DNA of 48,105 nt from an uncultured Porphyromonadaceae bacterium (GTDB lineage Bacteria; Bacteroidota; Bacteroidia; Bacteroidales; Muribaculaceae), in contig CALKRW010000025.1 in the NCBI GenBank assembly GCA_937989585.1, positions 1-48,105 of the forward strand, given 5' to 3'. Of this stretch, positions 18,185 through 26,429 are shown piece by piece. The notes under the pieces were generated by a model. The model did not search any database. It was not told where the DNA came from and was given only the letters and a program-made list of their open reading frames with translations. A program made the position numbers and the translations under genes. Within the stretch, counting starts at the first letter, position 1. Each line of letters starts with the position of its first letter.

Positions 18185-18192
18185 TATCTTTG
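18185..18192 (+). promoter_or_regulatory. -7 element TATCTTTG for ssrA
   Basis: Exact match to TAnnTTTG, followed by GCAA, 26 bp before the predicted 5' end of mature tmRNA at 18218. A short 5' leader processed by RNase P fits. Confidence 0.65.
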
Positions 18193-18217
18193 CAATACGA
18201 AAACATACTAAATCTAT

Positions 18218-18614
18218 GGGGCTGACCGGTTTTGACAGCGTGTAGAAGTGGTGTGTAAGCGTGCAGAGCCATGATGTCAGGAACTCTTAAATCTCCGACA
18301 TTCGCAAATTTAAATGGCGAAAACAACTACGCTCTCGCTGCCTGATCGAAGTATAGTAGATCCGCTTTATTCCTCTAACAGTTAGAGGAACGAGACATCG
18401 CCCGATTGCCCTTTTTCCGAGGCTGATTGAACTGGCGGTGCCAATATATCGGAAATAGACTCTGGATAGTCTCGATCCATAGTCGAAACTTTAGAGACTA
18501 AGCAGACGGTTGGTAGTCCCGGCCTGTCATCTGACGAAAACCAATCGGTGACTAAGCACGTAGAAAGCACATTAGTTCCATGTTTGGACGAGGGTTCGAA
18601 TCCCTCCAGCTCCA
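18218..18614 (+). ncRNA. ssrA: tmRNA (10Sa RNA)
   Basis: The RNA rescues stalled ribosomes by trans-translation. The 5' end GGGGCTGACCGGTTTTGACA is the classic tmRNA start and GGGGCTG pairs with CAGCTCC at 18607-18613, closing the tRNA-like acceptor stem. A T-arm with GGTTCGAATCC lies just before it. The CCA end is not encoded. The tag reading frame ends GGC GAA AAC AAC TAC GCT CTC GCT GCC TGA at 18316-18345, giving GENNYALAA. The resume codon may be that GGC or the GCA at 18304, which would give ANLN ahead of it. Total length about 397 nt is normal for Bacteroidales. Confidence 0.97.
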
Positions 18615-18676
18615 CAACCTGCACTGAAAATCAACCATTTGCGAACGAGTGGGGCAAAAGTGTAGAAAAATTAAAG

Positions 18677-18722
18677 AATAACTGAGGATATGATTTATGT
18701 ATTCTCAGTTATTTATTTTATT
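18677..18722 (+). terminator. Rho-independent terminator after ssrA
   Basis: A 14-bp stem with one G-T pair (arms 18677-18690 and 18700-18713, core AATAACTGAG/CTCAGTTATT) has a 9-nt loop and is followed by TATTTTATT. It lies 60 bp past the tmRNA 3' end and before the AraC-type gene. Confidence 0.8.
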
Positions 18723-18772
18723 ATGACTGTAAGCAAAAATACCTGACTATCATAATCAATATAATTTATCTT

Positions 18773-19603
18773 ATGCACAAGGTTAGAGATATTCCTTTCT
18801 CCAGGATGCGGAATATATCCGATTCAGGTGTTTTTGTAAAGCGTTTCGGGCAAATCGGTAAGACCCGGATGAAGCCGTATGCCCATCGTGACGATTATTA
18901 TATGGTCGTATTGTTGACTGATGGCTCGGCAACAGTCGATATCGATTTTGAAAGGGTTGAACTATGTGAAGGCAATTTATTGATTGTTGCTCCCTGGCAG
19001 GTTCACGGTAAACCTGCCGATGAAGTATGGAATGCCGATGGCTGGATGCTTGCTTTCTCGCCAGAGATACTTTCTGAATCGGATGTACTTGCCCTAGAGG
19101 AATATTCCGTGTCGCCTCATCCTTTTAATCCTGGCGAAACTACCATCCGTGACATTGTCATACTGTGTTCTATGTTGGAGAGAAACAAGGGAAACGACAC
19201 TATTTGTAACTCACTTGCATCCGCTGTTAAAAGTTACGTACTGTTCTCCATGAAAACGTCCGATAAAGGTACGTCGGGAAGATATAATACAATAACATTG
19301 AAATTGAGAAAACTTCTAGACATACATATAGCCGAGGAAAAGAGTCCTGCAGTATATGCCTCCATGCTCAACATTTCGGAAGTTTATCTCAATGAGGCGG
19401 TGAAAGGCGTTACAGGACTTAGTGTAGGTTCATATATTAGAAGCAGGGTTCTTGTTCAGGCTAAGCGGCAACTCGCTTATACTTCTTTGTCTGCAAAGGA
19501 GATTGCTTATGCTCTCGGATACGATGACTATGTGTATTTCTCAAAACTTTTCAAAAAACATGTGGGGAAATCACCATCTGAATTCCGCAAAAACCTTAAA
19601 TAA
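18773..19603 (+). CDS. AraC family transcriptional regulator (first of two in the redox island)
   Basis: The 276-residue protein has an N-terminal cupin-like sensor domain (HRDDYYMVVLLTDGSA at about 38-53; GNLLIVAPWQVHGKP at about 69-83) and a C-terminal double helix-turn-helix (about 180-276). The latter contains VYASMLNISEVYLNEAVKGV and the AraC signature KEIAYALGYDDYVYFSKLFKKHVGKSPSEFRK. It is transcribed toward the ferredoxin and DUF4405-like genes 86 bp downstream. AraC proteins of this layout usually control a neighbouring operon; candidates are the ferredoxin pair or the convergent flavodoxin operon. Ligand unknown. Confidence 0.92.
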   Translation: MHKVRDIPFSRMRNISDSGVFVKRFGQIGKTRMKPYAHRDDYYMVVLLTDGSATVDIDFERVELCEGNLLIVAPWQVHGKPADEVWNADGWMLAFSPEILSESDVLALEEYSVSPHPFNPGETTIRDIVILCSMLERNKGNDTICNSLASAVKSYVLFSMKTSDKGTSGRYNTITLKLRKLLDIHIAEEKSPAVYASMLNISEVYLNEAVKGVTGLSVGSYIRSRVLVQAKRQLAYTSLSAKEIAYALGYDDYVYFSKLFKKHVGKSPSEFRKNLK

Positions 19604-19651
19604 TACAACTTTCCCCAAAATTCTTCCATTTCCGGTGCATTCACTTCATTG

Positions 19652-19659
19652 TAATTTTG
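19652..19659 (+). promoter_or_regulatory. -7 element TAATTTTG before the ferredoxin gene
   Basis: Matches TAnnTTTG and lies 31 bp before the ATG at 19690, so the ferredoxin-DUF4405 pair can be transcribed apart from the AraC gene. No -33 match of the right spacing. Confidence 0.45.
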
Positions 19660-19689
19660 CTCCAGTAATCAAAAGCAAAAAATATAGCA

Positions 19690-19926
19690 ATGAGGAAACA
19701 GAGAAACAGCCGGTTTAAGGTGACAGAATACCTTTCGGCATCATCCGCTCATGAGTGTGTGGCATGCTGGCAATGCGTAGATGTCTGTCCGCGGCAGGTA
19801 TTGGGAAAAGTAAAAATTTTATGGCATAGACATGTCAAGGTCAAGTCGCCCGACAGGTGTGTCGGATGCGGAAAGTGTGTTAATGTCTGTCCTAAGTCCA
19901 TATTCAGAATAGAGAATAGAATATGA
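19690..19926 (+). CDS. Small 2x[4Fe-4S] ferredoxin-like protein
   Basis: The 78-residue protein carries two complete CxxCxxCxxxCP motifs: CVACWQCVDVCP and CVGCGKCVNVCP. Each cluster therefore takes three cysteines from one motif and one from the other, as in bacterial-type ferredoxins. The 20 N-terminal residues are basic and there is no signal peptide. Its stop overlaps the next start as ATGA (19923-19926), so it is coupled to the four-helix membrane protein. Likely role: cytoplasmic electron carrier serving that membrane protein. Confidence 0.88.
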   Translation: MRKQRNSRFKVTEYLSASSAHECVACWQCVDVCPRQVLGKVKILWHRHVKVKSPDRCVGCGKCVNVCPKSIFRIENRI

Positions 19927-20330
19927 AACCGGCATTGAGACTCAAAATCTGCAACATAACCCTTGGATGTCTGCTTGTCATAATGCTGGCATCCGGCATA
20001 CAACTTGAAGCGACTTCGGGCAGATACATCGGGGCTGTATGGATCCACATTGTTTTAGGAATACCTCTATGCGTCCTTTCTTGCTGCCACATTTATCTCC
20101 ATTACAGATTAAGCAATTGGTTCACACGTTTTGCAAAGAACCGAAACAAATCGACACGAGTTCTTTGGTGGACATTCCTATTGACAACGGTCAGCGGACT
20201 AACCGCAACTGTCATTTGGCTGGATGGAAACGTACATTCTCATCTAGGAGCCGTTCATGGTAAAATCGGTTTCTTCATGATTATCGTCGCCATACTTCAT
20301 CACATAAAGCATAACAGAAAGCGTTCATGA
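19923..20330 (+). CDS. DUF4405-like four-TM histidine-rich membrane protein
   Basis: The 135-residue protein has four predicted membrane segments (about 9-30, 37-62, 80-100 and 112-130). Histidines occur in helix 2 (WIHIVLG and CCHIYLHY) and around helix 4 (VHGKIGFF and LHHIKH), the arrangement expected for b-type haem ligands in small cytochrome-b-like proteins. It fits the DUF4405 family as I know it. With the coupled ferredoxin it could move electrons across or into the inner membrane, which would be relevant to the exported flavodoxins nearby. That role is inference. Confidence 0.75.
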   Translation: MKPALRLKICNITLGCLLVIMLASGIQLEATSGRYIGAVWIHIVLGIPLCVLSCCHIYLHYRLSNWFTRFAKNRNKSTRVLWWTFLLTTVSGLTATVIWLDGNVHSHLGAVHGKIGFFMIIVAILHHIKHNRKRS

Positions 20331-20375
20331 TTACGAGTTATAAAACTCATTGAAAATACAAATTTTGATAATTAG

Positions 20376-20417
20376 TACGACAGCCTTCGAATAAATCATG
20401 TTTCGAAGGCTGTCGTA
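20376..20417. terminator. Intergenic hairpin between the convergent DUF4405-like and flavodoxin genes
   Basis: A perfect 15-bp stem TACGACAGCCTTCGA (20376-20390) with its complement at 20403-20417 and a 12-nt loop. No long T tract on either side, but the position between convergent stops (20330 and 20452) fits a bidirectional terminator. Confidence 0.7.
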
Positions 20418-20451
20418 GTGTCGAGTAGGTGTATGTTTTGGGTCTGGATTT

Positions 20452-21033
20452 TTACTGGTCAATCCATTTCTTTATCTGTTCAGGTTTGGCGGGGAAACGG
20501 AGTCCGGTCTTCCAGTTGAACGAAGGATAACCTTTTCTGAGGGTGGCGTCGGCTTCGGACATTGGGCTTTCGTAAGATGTGCAGAAAGGATAAATGACCT
20601 TGTCCTTCAACTGTTCGCTGTAGTTATCAAGGAAAGTGCGGATTACAGCGGGTTCTTCATGCCACCATATTGGGAAACCAACGAAAACAGTGTCGACCTC
20701 GGCAAAATTAATATCGACAGGCTTGATTGCAGGACGTAGTTTCTGATTTAGATGCTCCTGAGTGCATCGTGACTGTTCGTTGACCCAATCAACATCTTCT
20801 GCCGTGTAGGGCTGTTCAGGCATGAGGCGGATCATTTTGGCTCCGGTAGCGGCTGCCACTTTTTGGGCTGCCAGTTCAGTGTTGCCTGAATGAGTGAAGT
20901 ATACAATTACTGATTTCATGTCTGTATTGTTTTTAGTCTGCTCGGCTACACTGTCAGTTCCGTTTTTTGAAGCGCACGCATTGAATGACAGTGCAAGCGC
21001 CAGTGCAGAAATGATCATTCTGAAAGTTTTCAT
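20452..21033 (-). CDS. Flavodoxin-like lipoprotein
   Basis: The 193-residue protein has a lipoprotein signal (ALALSFNAC, then a Ser/Asn/Thr-rich linker) followed by a flavodoxin fold. The FMN phosphate loop reads VIVYFTHSGNTELAAQKVA (about 43-61), and the ring-binding loop VFVGFPIWWHEEPAVIRTFL (about 110-129) matches the flavodoxin_4/NAD(P)H-dehydrogenase-like type. Flavodoxins are usually cytoplasmic; a lipidated form implies a periplasmic or membrane-anchored redox step. It is the last gene of the six-gene minus-strand operon, 4 bp after the hydrolase gene. Its nearest relative in the window is the N-terminal half of the fusion gene at 24879-26429. Confidence 0.9.
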   Translation of the reverse strand: MKTFRMIISALALALSFNACASKNGTDSVAEQTKNNTDMKSVIVYFTHSGNTELAAQKVAAATGAKMIRLMPEQPYTAEDVDWVNEQSRCTQEHLNQKLRPAIKPVDINFAEVDTVFVGFPIWWHEEPAVIRTFLDNYSEQLKDKVIYPFCTSYESPMSEADATLRKGYPSFNWKTGLRFPAKPEQIKKWIDQ

Positions 21034-21037
21034 TATT

Positions 21038-22150
21038 TTAAAGATTTTTGCTGAAGAATTCTGTTAGTTTATCAGATATCATTGTCACATACTCAGGTAC
21101 GTAATATGTTTGGATGTGAGTTGCACCGGGAACAAGAAACATTTCTTTATTGTTTGTTCCAGAGGCTTTGCTGAAGCATTGTTCCGTCATGTATAGCGTG
21201 TCGGCGTTGCTTCCGGCAATCATTAGTAGTGGTTTGTCAATGAGGAACATTCCTTCTGATGCATCCCAGTCCATGAGGTCGATCAGGCTGCTCTTGGTGT
21301 AACGGAAAGTTGAATTGGGATGTGCATAGTTGACTATATAGTAGTCGTATCCCTCTCGATAAAGATCAAATGGGAGTTTGGCTACCTGTTCAGGTGTCAC
21401 ACCACTCATATCTCCTACATATTCGATTTCTCCGCATTCTGCTTCTTTCTGCCGTGCGTCACAGGCGTCAGCCAGACGTTTCTGGATCTGGTTGATTTGA
21501 GAATCAAGGAAACCGTTACGTCTTACAAGCCCTGAGTTAAACAGGCTGAGAGTAGCGATTGCCTTGAATCGCTTGTCTGTCTGTGAGGCTTTTGCTGTAT
21601 AACCACCTCCTCCGCAGATGCCAAGAATGCCCATCCGCTCAGCATCGACACCGGGATATGTTGCAAGAATGTCTGCAGCACGATGTATGTCTTCCACGCG
21701 GTTTGCGGGTTTGTCTGTATTTCGTGGCTCGCCACCGCTGGCTCCTTGGTAGGCGGCATCGAATGCGAGTGTTATATAACCTCTGCCAGCCATAATCTGT
21801 GCATAGTTGCCTGCAACCTGTTCTTTTACTCCGCCGTTCGGGTGAGCCACTACAAGTGCCGGATACTTCTTCGTCGCATCATAGTCTGCAGGTGTATATA
21901 CATTTGCCGCAATTCTGATGCCGTTAAGATCGTATGCAATCGGTTGTATATTTACTTTACCGGGCTCGTTTGCCATGATTGCGTTGTTGTACACAAGGCC
22001 GTATGGATTACCCTTGTAGGACTGGACATCCTCGACGGCCACTTCTTCATAAATTTGTTTGTTCTTCATATCATTTGTTTTTTGAGCCGAAATAGATAGG
22101 GGAAACAATAGCACTAAGGTTGCTCCGACAATTATTTTTCTTACTTCCAT
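21038..22150 (-). CDS. Exported alpha/beta hydrolase (dienelactone hydrolase/YcjY-like)
   Basis: The 370-residue protein has a signal peptide (residues 1-22, ending SISAQ). Its alpha/beta hydrolase core includes the oxyanion-side stretch PALVVAHPNGGVKEQ, the nucleophile elbow GICGGGGY with Cys as likely nucleophile, and a late histidine in PGATHIQTYY. A cysteine nucleophile resembles dienelactone hydrolase. The stretch AFDAAYQGASGGEPR is seen in YcjY-like hydrolases. It sits in the redox operon between the RibD-like reductase (17 bp upstream) and the flavodoxin (4 bp downstream). Likely substrates are esters, lactones or acylated small molecules. Specificity unknown. Confidence 0.85.
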   Translation of the reverse strand: MEVRKIIVGATLVLLFPLSISAQKTNDMKNKQIYEEVAVEDVQSYKGNPYGLVYNNAIMANEPGKVNIQPIAYDLNGIRIAANVYTPADYDATKKYPALVVAHPNGGVKEQVAGNYAQIMAGRGYITLAFDAAYQGASGGEPRNTDKPANRVEDIHRAADILATYPGVDAERMGILGICGGGGYTAKASQTDKRFKAIATLSLFNSGLVRRNGFLDSQINQIQKRLADACDARQKEAECGEIEYVGDMSGVTPEQVAKLPFDLYREGYDYYIVNYAHPNSTFRYTKSSLIDLMDWDASEGMFLIDKPLLMIAGSNADTLYMTEQCFSKASGTNNKEMFLVPGATHIQTYYVPEYVTMISDKLTEFFSKNL

Positions 22151-22167
22151 TTCTGTTTTTGATAAGT

Positions 22168-22911
22168 TTATCGTAATGTTTGCCAGGTGTCTCCGGTATG
22201 TTGCCGTTTGTTATGGAACTTGTAGCGAAGCCATATGACACCATTTTTTCGGGGTTTGCAGGATACCAGTTCGAGAGATAACCCCTCTGCCGGGATTCCG
22301 TTGGATGGACCTGGGTATTCGAATATTGAGGGATTGGAAGCCAGACCATCGATACCCGGATAAATCACAAGACTCAGCTCATCTAGCAGTCCCGCGGCAA
22401 GCATGGCACCGTCTATAATTCCACCACCTTGAAGTGAGATTTTCTTTACCCCGAAATTTTCTGCAAGAGTTTCCATCGCCTTGCCTAGATCTGAAACATC
22501 CGGTAGCACAATATATGAGATGCCTTTATCTTCGAGCATACTCAGGTAGTCATCCGTGGCATTGGTGCCAAGTATGGTTACAATATTATCACCTCTCAGG
22601 CGGTCGGAAGTAAAGAAGATATCCGCATCAGGGTCAATAGTAATGAATAATCTTTCTGATGACCGGTTTCCCCAGTGGACGGTTCCGGCTGTAGGGTGTC
22701 CTTTGCTTTTGTGCATGAATTTGTATGGAAACATCTCCCGTGTTGTGGCTTTGCCGAACATCCAGGCGTCAGTATTTAGTTGACGGCCGATTTCGGCATA
22801 TTCGGCAAAGAGTTTACCCGGAGAAGTACCGTCAAAAGGCTTTGTCCATCGCGACGGTAATAGACGTCCGTCGACAGAACTCATTATATGGCATATTATT
22901 TCAGGTCTCAT
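22168..22911 (-). CDS. RibD C-terminal/DHFR-like reductase
   Basis: The 247-residue protein begins with ICHIMSSVDGRLLPSRW, the pattern of the RibD C-terminal domain superfamily (pyrimidine reductase, dihydrofolate reductase fold). Further on it has VKKISLQGGGIIDGAMLAAGLLDELSLVIYPGIDG, the NADPH-binding and C-terminal strands. There is no deaminase domain, so it is not a complete RibD. Stand-alone proteins of this type are NAD(P)H-dependent reductases of mostly unknown substrate. It lacks a signal peptide. Gaps to neighbours are 3 bp and 17 bp, so it belongs to the redox operon. Confidence 0.85.
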   Translation of the reverse strand: MRPEIICHIMSSVDGRLLPSRWTKPFDGTSPGKLFAEYAEIGRQLNTDAWMFGKATTREMFPYKFMHKSKGHPTAGTVHWGNRSSERLFITIDPDADIFFTSDRLRGDNIVTILGTNATDDYLSMLEDKGISYIVLPDVSDLGKAMETLAENFGVKKISLQGGGIIDGAMLAAGLLDELSLVIYPGIDGLASNPSIFEYPGPSNGIPAEGLSLELVSCKPRKNGVIWLRYKFHNKRQHTGDTWQTLR

Positions 22912-22914
22912 GTG

Positions 22915-23859
22915 TCAGTCCTCCATTTTCCAGTTAAGCATGAATTGTTCCGCTTGTTTATAATCCATATTGAAAAACCGCCGTTCTTTGTCAAGAGCGC
23001 GGATATCGGACATTTCTTCAGGCGTAAGTTCGAAATCAAAGATGTTGATGTTTTCGGAAATATAAGGGTGGAATGTAGCTCCGGGAATGGCTGAATGTCC
23101 CTCCTGGATATGCCAGCGCAGTATAATCTGAGCAGGAGTCTTGCCGTGATTTTCTGCTATCTTCATTAGTACAGGGTCTTTGAATAGGGCACCTTTACTC
23201 ATTTCACCGCCGAGAGGGAACCAGGCTTCGAGTATTATGGAGTCATTGGCAAGTTTTTCAGACCAGGCTTTCCTTTGTGCATATGGATGACATTCAATTT
23301 GCATTACTGAAGGTTTGATTTTTGCCCACTGTAGAGCGGCTGTATAAAGAGTGTCTGCAGCATCGAAATTGCTAAGCCCCAGGCTTCTGACCTTTCCGGA
23401 CGCAACTCCCCGCTCCATTGCGCGCCAAGCATGCCGCCAGTCTCCCATTGGTTGATGCACATACAGCAGGTCGATGTAGTCTGTACCTATGCGGTCAAGC
23501 ATACGGTCAATTGCAGCATCGGCATCAGCATATTCGCTTGGCCACAGCTTGCTAGTGATCCATATTTCCTCTCTTGGTATTCCGCTTTCTTTCACGGCTT
23601 GTCCAACGCCTCGTTCTACACGATAGGCATGCGCGGTGTCAATATGCCGGTATCCGTTTTTTAAGGCAAATAATACAGCATCGGCAGTTATGGAGTCGCC
23701 GGGGGCATTGTATGTGCCGATACCGAAACGAGGCATTAATTGTCCATTATTTAGTATTGCATAAGGGATTCCATTAATCTTTTTGTCCTCTGATTTAAGA
23801 GTGACAGGCATAAGTGAGGCAAGTAAAGTGATGAGAAATATTCGTTTGATTGATTTCAT
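22915..23859 (-). CDS. Aldo/keto reductase with N-terminal signal peptide
   Basis: This 314-residue NADPH-dependent aldo/keto reductase carries the tetrad in context: IDTAHAYR (Asp and Tyr), ITSKLW (Lys), LLYVHQP (His). The C-terminal cofactor region SAIPGATFHP is present. Unusually, a hydrophobic N-terminus (KRIFLITLLASLMPVTLKS) precedes the family start, and it looks like a cleavable signal peptide. The ATG is at 23859; no in-frame start closer to the catalytic domain gives the usual N-terminus. Exported AKRs pose a cofactor problem because NADPH is cytoplasmic. The gene is third in the operon, 12 bp after the cytoplasmic AKR. Confidence 0.88.
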   Translation of the reverse strand: MKSIKRIFLITLLASLMPVTLKSEDKKINGIPYAILNNGQLMPRFGIGTYNAPGDSITADAVLFALKNGYRHIDTAHAYRVERGVGQAVKESGIPREEIWITSKLWPSEYADADAAIDRMLDRIGTDYIDLLYVHQPMGDWRHAWRAMERGVASGKVRSLGLSNFDAADTLYTAALQWAKIKPSVMQIECHPYAQRKAWSEKLANDSIILEAWFPLGGEMSKGALFKDPVLMKIAENHGKTPAQIILRWHIQEGHSAIPGATFHPYISENINIFDFELTPEEMSDIRALDKERRFFNMDYKQAEQFMLNWKMED

Positions 23860-23871
23860 TTTTTTAATTAT

Positions 23872-24876
23872 TTATTTTGTAACTATTCTGGAACCTCCAA
23901 ACACTTCGCTCATGGGAATCGTGTCTAGGGTATGGTCAATGACCGCGACTTCATTGGGCGTTAGCCTTACATCAGGAGCCCCGGCATTCTCTTTCAGCCG
24001 GCACAGATGACGTGTACCAGGAATGGGAACAATCCAGGGCTTCTTGCACAGCATCCATGCGAGTGAAATCTGTGATGGCGTCGCATGGTGTTCATCTGCA
24101 AGATGAAGTATATAGTCAAACAGTTTGTGATTCTGCTCGAAACTCTCCTTTCGAAACTGAGGCATTGCGGCACGATAGTCAGACTTTGGGTCGAACTTTG
24201 AAGAGGCATCGTAATTTGTTGTAAGGAGACCGTTGGCAAGAGGGGAGAATGCTACAAATCCGATTCCGAGTTCTTCAAGGGTCGGGAAAAGGGCTTCGTA
24301 CCACCGTGCCATCATTGAGAAACGGTTCTGGACGGCAGTGACACGGCAGATCGCATGGGCACGGCGAAGATATGCCTCATCTGTCTCGGAAATGCCCCAG
24401 TGGAGTATTTTACCCTCGCGTATCAGGTCTGCCATGACATCGGCCACCGTCTCGGGTTCGACCGCAGGATCTATGCGATGCTGATAATAAAGGTCTATAT
24501 GGTCTGTTCGGAGTCGTCTTAGCGAACCCTCGACAGACTTGCGTATGGCATCCGGACTTGAATCGGGGATTAGAGGATGAGGACCTTCGCCATATGGGTT
24601 GTCGAATGTCAGGCCGAATTTTGTGGCCAGTATAATATGGTCACGGTATGGCTCCAATGCTTCACCTAGCAACTCCTCGTTTGCGTGAGGGTCTTCGGGT
24701 GTGCCGTAGATTTCTGCGGTGTCGAACAGCGTGTACCCCATGTCGACGGCATCGGCAAGCAGATGTTTCATTTCCCGTTTGTCAGCGGGAAGTCCGTAAC
24801 CGTGGCTCATGCCCATGCACCCGAGACCGACGGCCGACACTCTCAGTCCGCTTAATCCTAAAGTTCTGTATTCCAT
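23872..24876 (-). CDS. Aldo/keto reductase (YajO/AKR11-13-like, cytoplasmic)
   Basis: This is a 334-residue AKR without signal peptide. It starts MEYRTLGLSGLRVSAVGLGCMGMSH split over the first strand, with LFDTAEIYG (Asp, Tyr), LATKFG (Lys) and LYYQHRID (His). The NADP-binding end IVPIPGTRHLCRLKENAGA is typical of the AKR11/AKR13 branch. These enzymes reduce aldehydes, ketones and quinones. It begins 2 bp after the fusion gene stop and is followed by the exported AKR, so it is well inside the operon. Confidence 0.92.
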   Translation of the reverse strand: MEYRTLGLSGLRVSAVGLGCMGMSHGYGLPADKREMKHLLADAVDMGYTLFDTAEIYGTPEDPHANEELLGEALEPYRDHIILATKFGLTFDNPYGEGPHPLIPDSSPDAIRKSVEGSLRRLRTDHIDLYYQHRIDPAVEPETVADVMADLIREGKILHWGISETDEAYLRRAHAICRVTAVQNRFSMMARWYEALFPTLEELGIGFVAFSPLANGLLTTNYDASSKFDPKSDYRAAMPQFRKESFEQNHKLFDYILHLADEHHATPSQISLAWMLCKKPWIVPIPGTRHLCRLKENAGAPDVRLTPNEVAVIDHTLDTIPMSEVFGGSRIVTK

Positions 24877-24878
24877 AT

Positions 24879-26429
24879 CTATCGTTTCAGTATTTTTTTA
24901 ACATCGTTTGCAGTCTTCACGATATATATGCCTGAATCGGCTGATTCCTTTGCAACACGTCGGCCGTTTATGTCAAACCATGCTTCGGAATTTTGCCGTT
25001 CCGCATTGTCTGTCATTACTTCCTTTACTGCTGAATTGCCTGTCATGACGGCTGTCAGGAATGTATCGAAATCATTTCCCCAGACATTTGCGTTACCTCC
25101 GGTTCCATATCCATGAGGAAAATTCTGCAGGATTTTGCGTTCGACACGGCATCCGGCCTGTTCAACAGCATTGGCATTCTGGGTGAACTGTCCGGCAAAT
25201 CCGTCCCGTGTGCCCCAGCAATAGAAGGCGGGAGGAAGATTGGCCTGACGGAGGGTCTCTACATCGTTCATCGAAACGCTCAGCCGTCCGTAGAAAGAGT
25301 AAATCATGCCTACGGCATATGCCGAAACCGGCACTTTGTCAAGATTGTCGGGCCTGTATGAACTGTCGAGAACACTTCCGTTTGTAAGGCCGCGCCAGTT
25401 CAGCAGGACTTCACCGTTTAGGATGCCTCCGGCAGAGAAGCCGACGAGAGCGATGTTGTCGGGGTCAATGCGATACTCGTCTGCATGTGACTTTACATAT
25501 CTTATGCCGCGCTGCAGATCGGTGGCGCTTTCTCTCATTGTATAAGGCTGGATGCGGTAATTGACGATGAAGCATTGATAACCCATCGGCACAAGCATGT
25601 CGGCAATGTCGTACCCTTCATTCTCCATGCTGCGGAACGCAAAGGCTCCTCCGGGGCATATCATGACCGCACCTTTGGGAGTAACATTCTCAGGTACTGT
25701 AAACACTTCGAGGTTAGGAATGAAATCCGGACCGTCGGAATTGTTCACAGTATGGGTTGTCGTAGGGATATTTCCCTTTTCCCATAGATTTACCTTGCCG
25801 CTCATCACGGCCTCACCTGAGCCTGACGGATTATTGTTTTTCCATTCTTCGTTGATAAGGTCAATCCAGGTCTGTATTCTTTGTGTACTGATGCTTCCGC
25901 TTGTCAGTCCCTCGCCTGTAAGGTGGGTTGCGTCGGGAGTGCTGTTTACGATTTCTGCAAGGGTCTCGTCGCGATAGGTTGCCGCATACGTGCAGAAGGG
26001 AATCACGGTTTTGCCCTCGAAGTCATAACTTTCGCAGAAAGTATGGATAATCATAGGCGTTGTCCACCACCAGACGGGACAGCCAATGAAAACGATGTCA
26101 TAATCATCCCAGTTCTTGAATCTGTCTTTTATCGCGGGTCTGGCATTGTTGTTCTTTTCCTCAAGGGCGACCTCCGTACATGGGGTATATGCCGTGGGGT
26201 AGGGGACAATAGGGTCGATGCGGAAAATATCTGCCCCGGTAATGTCCTGAATCTGTTCAGCCATTCGTTGTGTCGTGCCTCCCCACGAGAAATATGCCAC
26301 AAGTACCTTGTGGCCTCCGAAATAAGCCGAATTTCCATTGTCTTCGATTACCTTGGGCTCATCGTCGGCACAGGAAATGCCGCAGCCCATCACCAGGATG
26401 GTAAATAGGAGGATTAACAGTCTGTTCAT
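24879..26429 (-). CDS. Flavodoxin-alpha/beta hydrolase fusion lipoprotein with T9SS-like C-terminal tail
   Basis: From the ATG at 26429 the protein has 516 residues. A lipoprotein-like leader (LLILLFTILVMGCGISCADD) is followed by a flavodoxin domain (about 35-195; FMN loop VLVAYFSWGGTTQRMAEQI, ring loop VFIGCPVWWWTTPMIIHTF). After a short Gly/Ser/Asn linker comes an esterase/lipase-type alpha/beta hydrolase (about 230-480; AVMICPGGAFAF oxyanion region, nucleophile GFSAGG). The last about 40 residues (WFDINGRRV to IYIVKTANDVKKILKR) resemble the type IX secretion sorting tails of Bacteroidetes. An upstream extension of the open frame to 26660 crosses the promoter and is rejected. It leads the six-gene operon. 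Having both a lipobox and a sorting-type tail is odd. Confidence 0.87.
   Translation of the reverse strand: MNRLLILLFTILVMGCGISCADDEPKVIEDNGNSAYFGGHKVLVAYFSWGGTTQRMAEQIQDITGADIFRIDPIVPYPTAYTPCTEVALEEKNNNARPAIKDRFKNWDDYDIVFIGCPVWWWTTPMIIHTFCESYDFEGKTVIPFCTYAATYRDETLAEIVNSTPDATHLTGEGLTSGSISTQRIQTWIDLINEEWKNNNPSGSGEAVMSGKVNLWEKGNIPTTTHTVNNSDGPDFIPNLEVFTVPENVTPKGAVMICPGGAFAFRSMENEGYDIADMLVPMGYQCFIVNYRIQPYTMRESATDLQRGIRYVKSHADEYRIDPDNIALVGFSAGGILNGEVLLNWRGLTNGSVLDSSYRPDNLDKVPVSAYAVGMIYSFYGRLSVSMNDVETLRQANLPPAFYCWGTRDGFAGQFTQNANAVEQAGCRVERKILQNFPHGYGTGGNANVWGNDFDTFLTAVMTGNSAVKEVMTDNAERQNSEAWFDINGRRVAKESADSGIYIVKTANDVKKILKR

Noticed and set aside
18382..18624. 80-residue minus-strand protein gene
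   Set aside because: It lies entirely across the tmRNA gene in antisense; the RNA explains the sequence.
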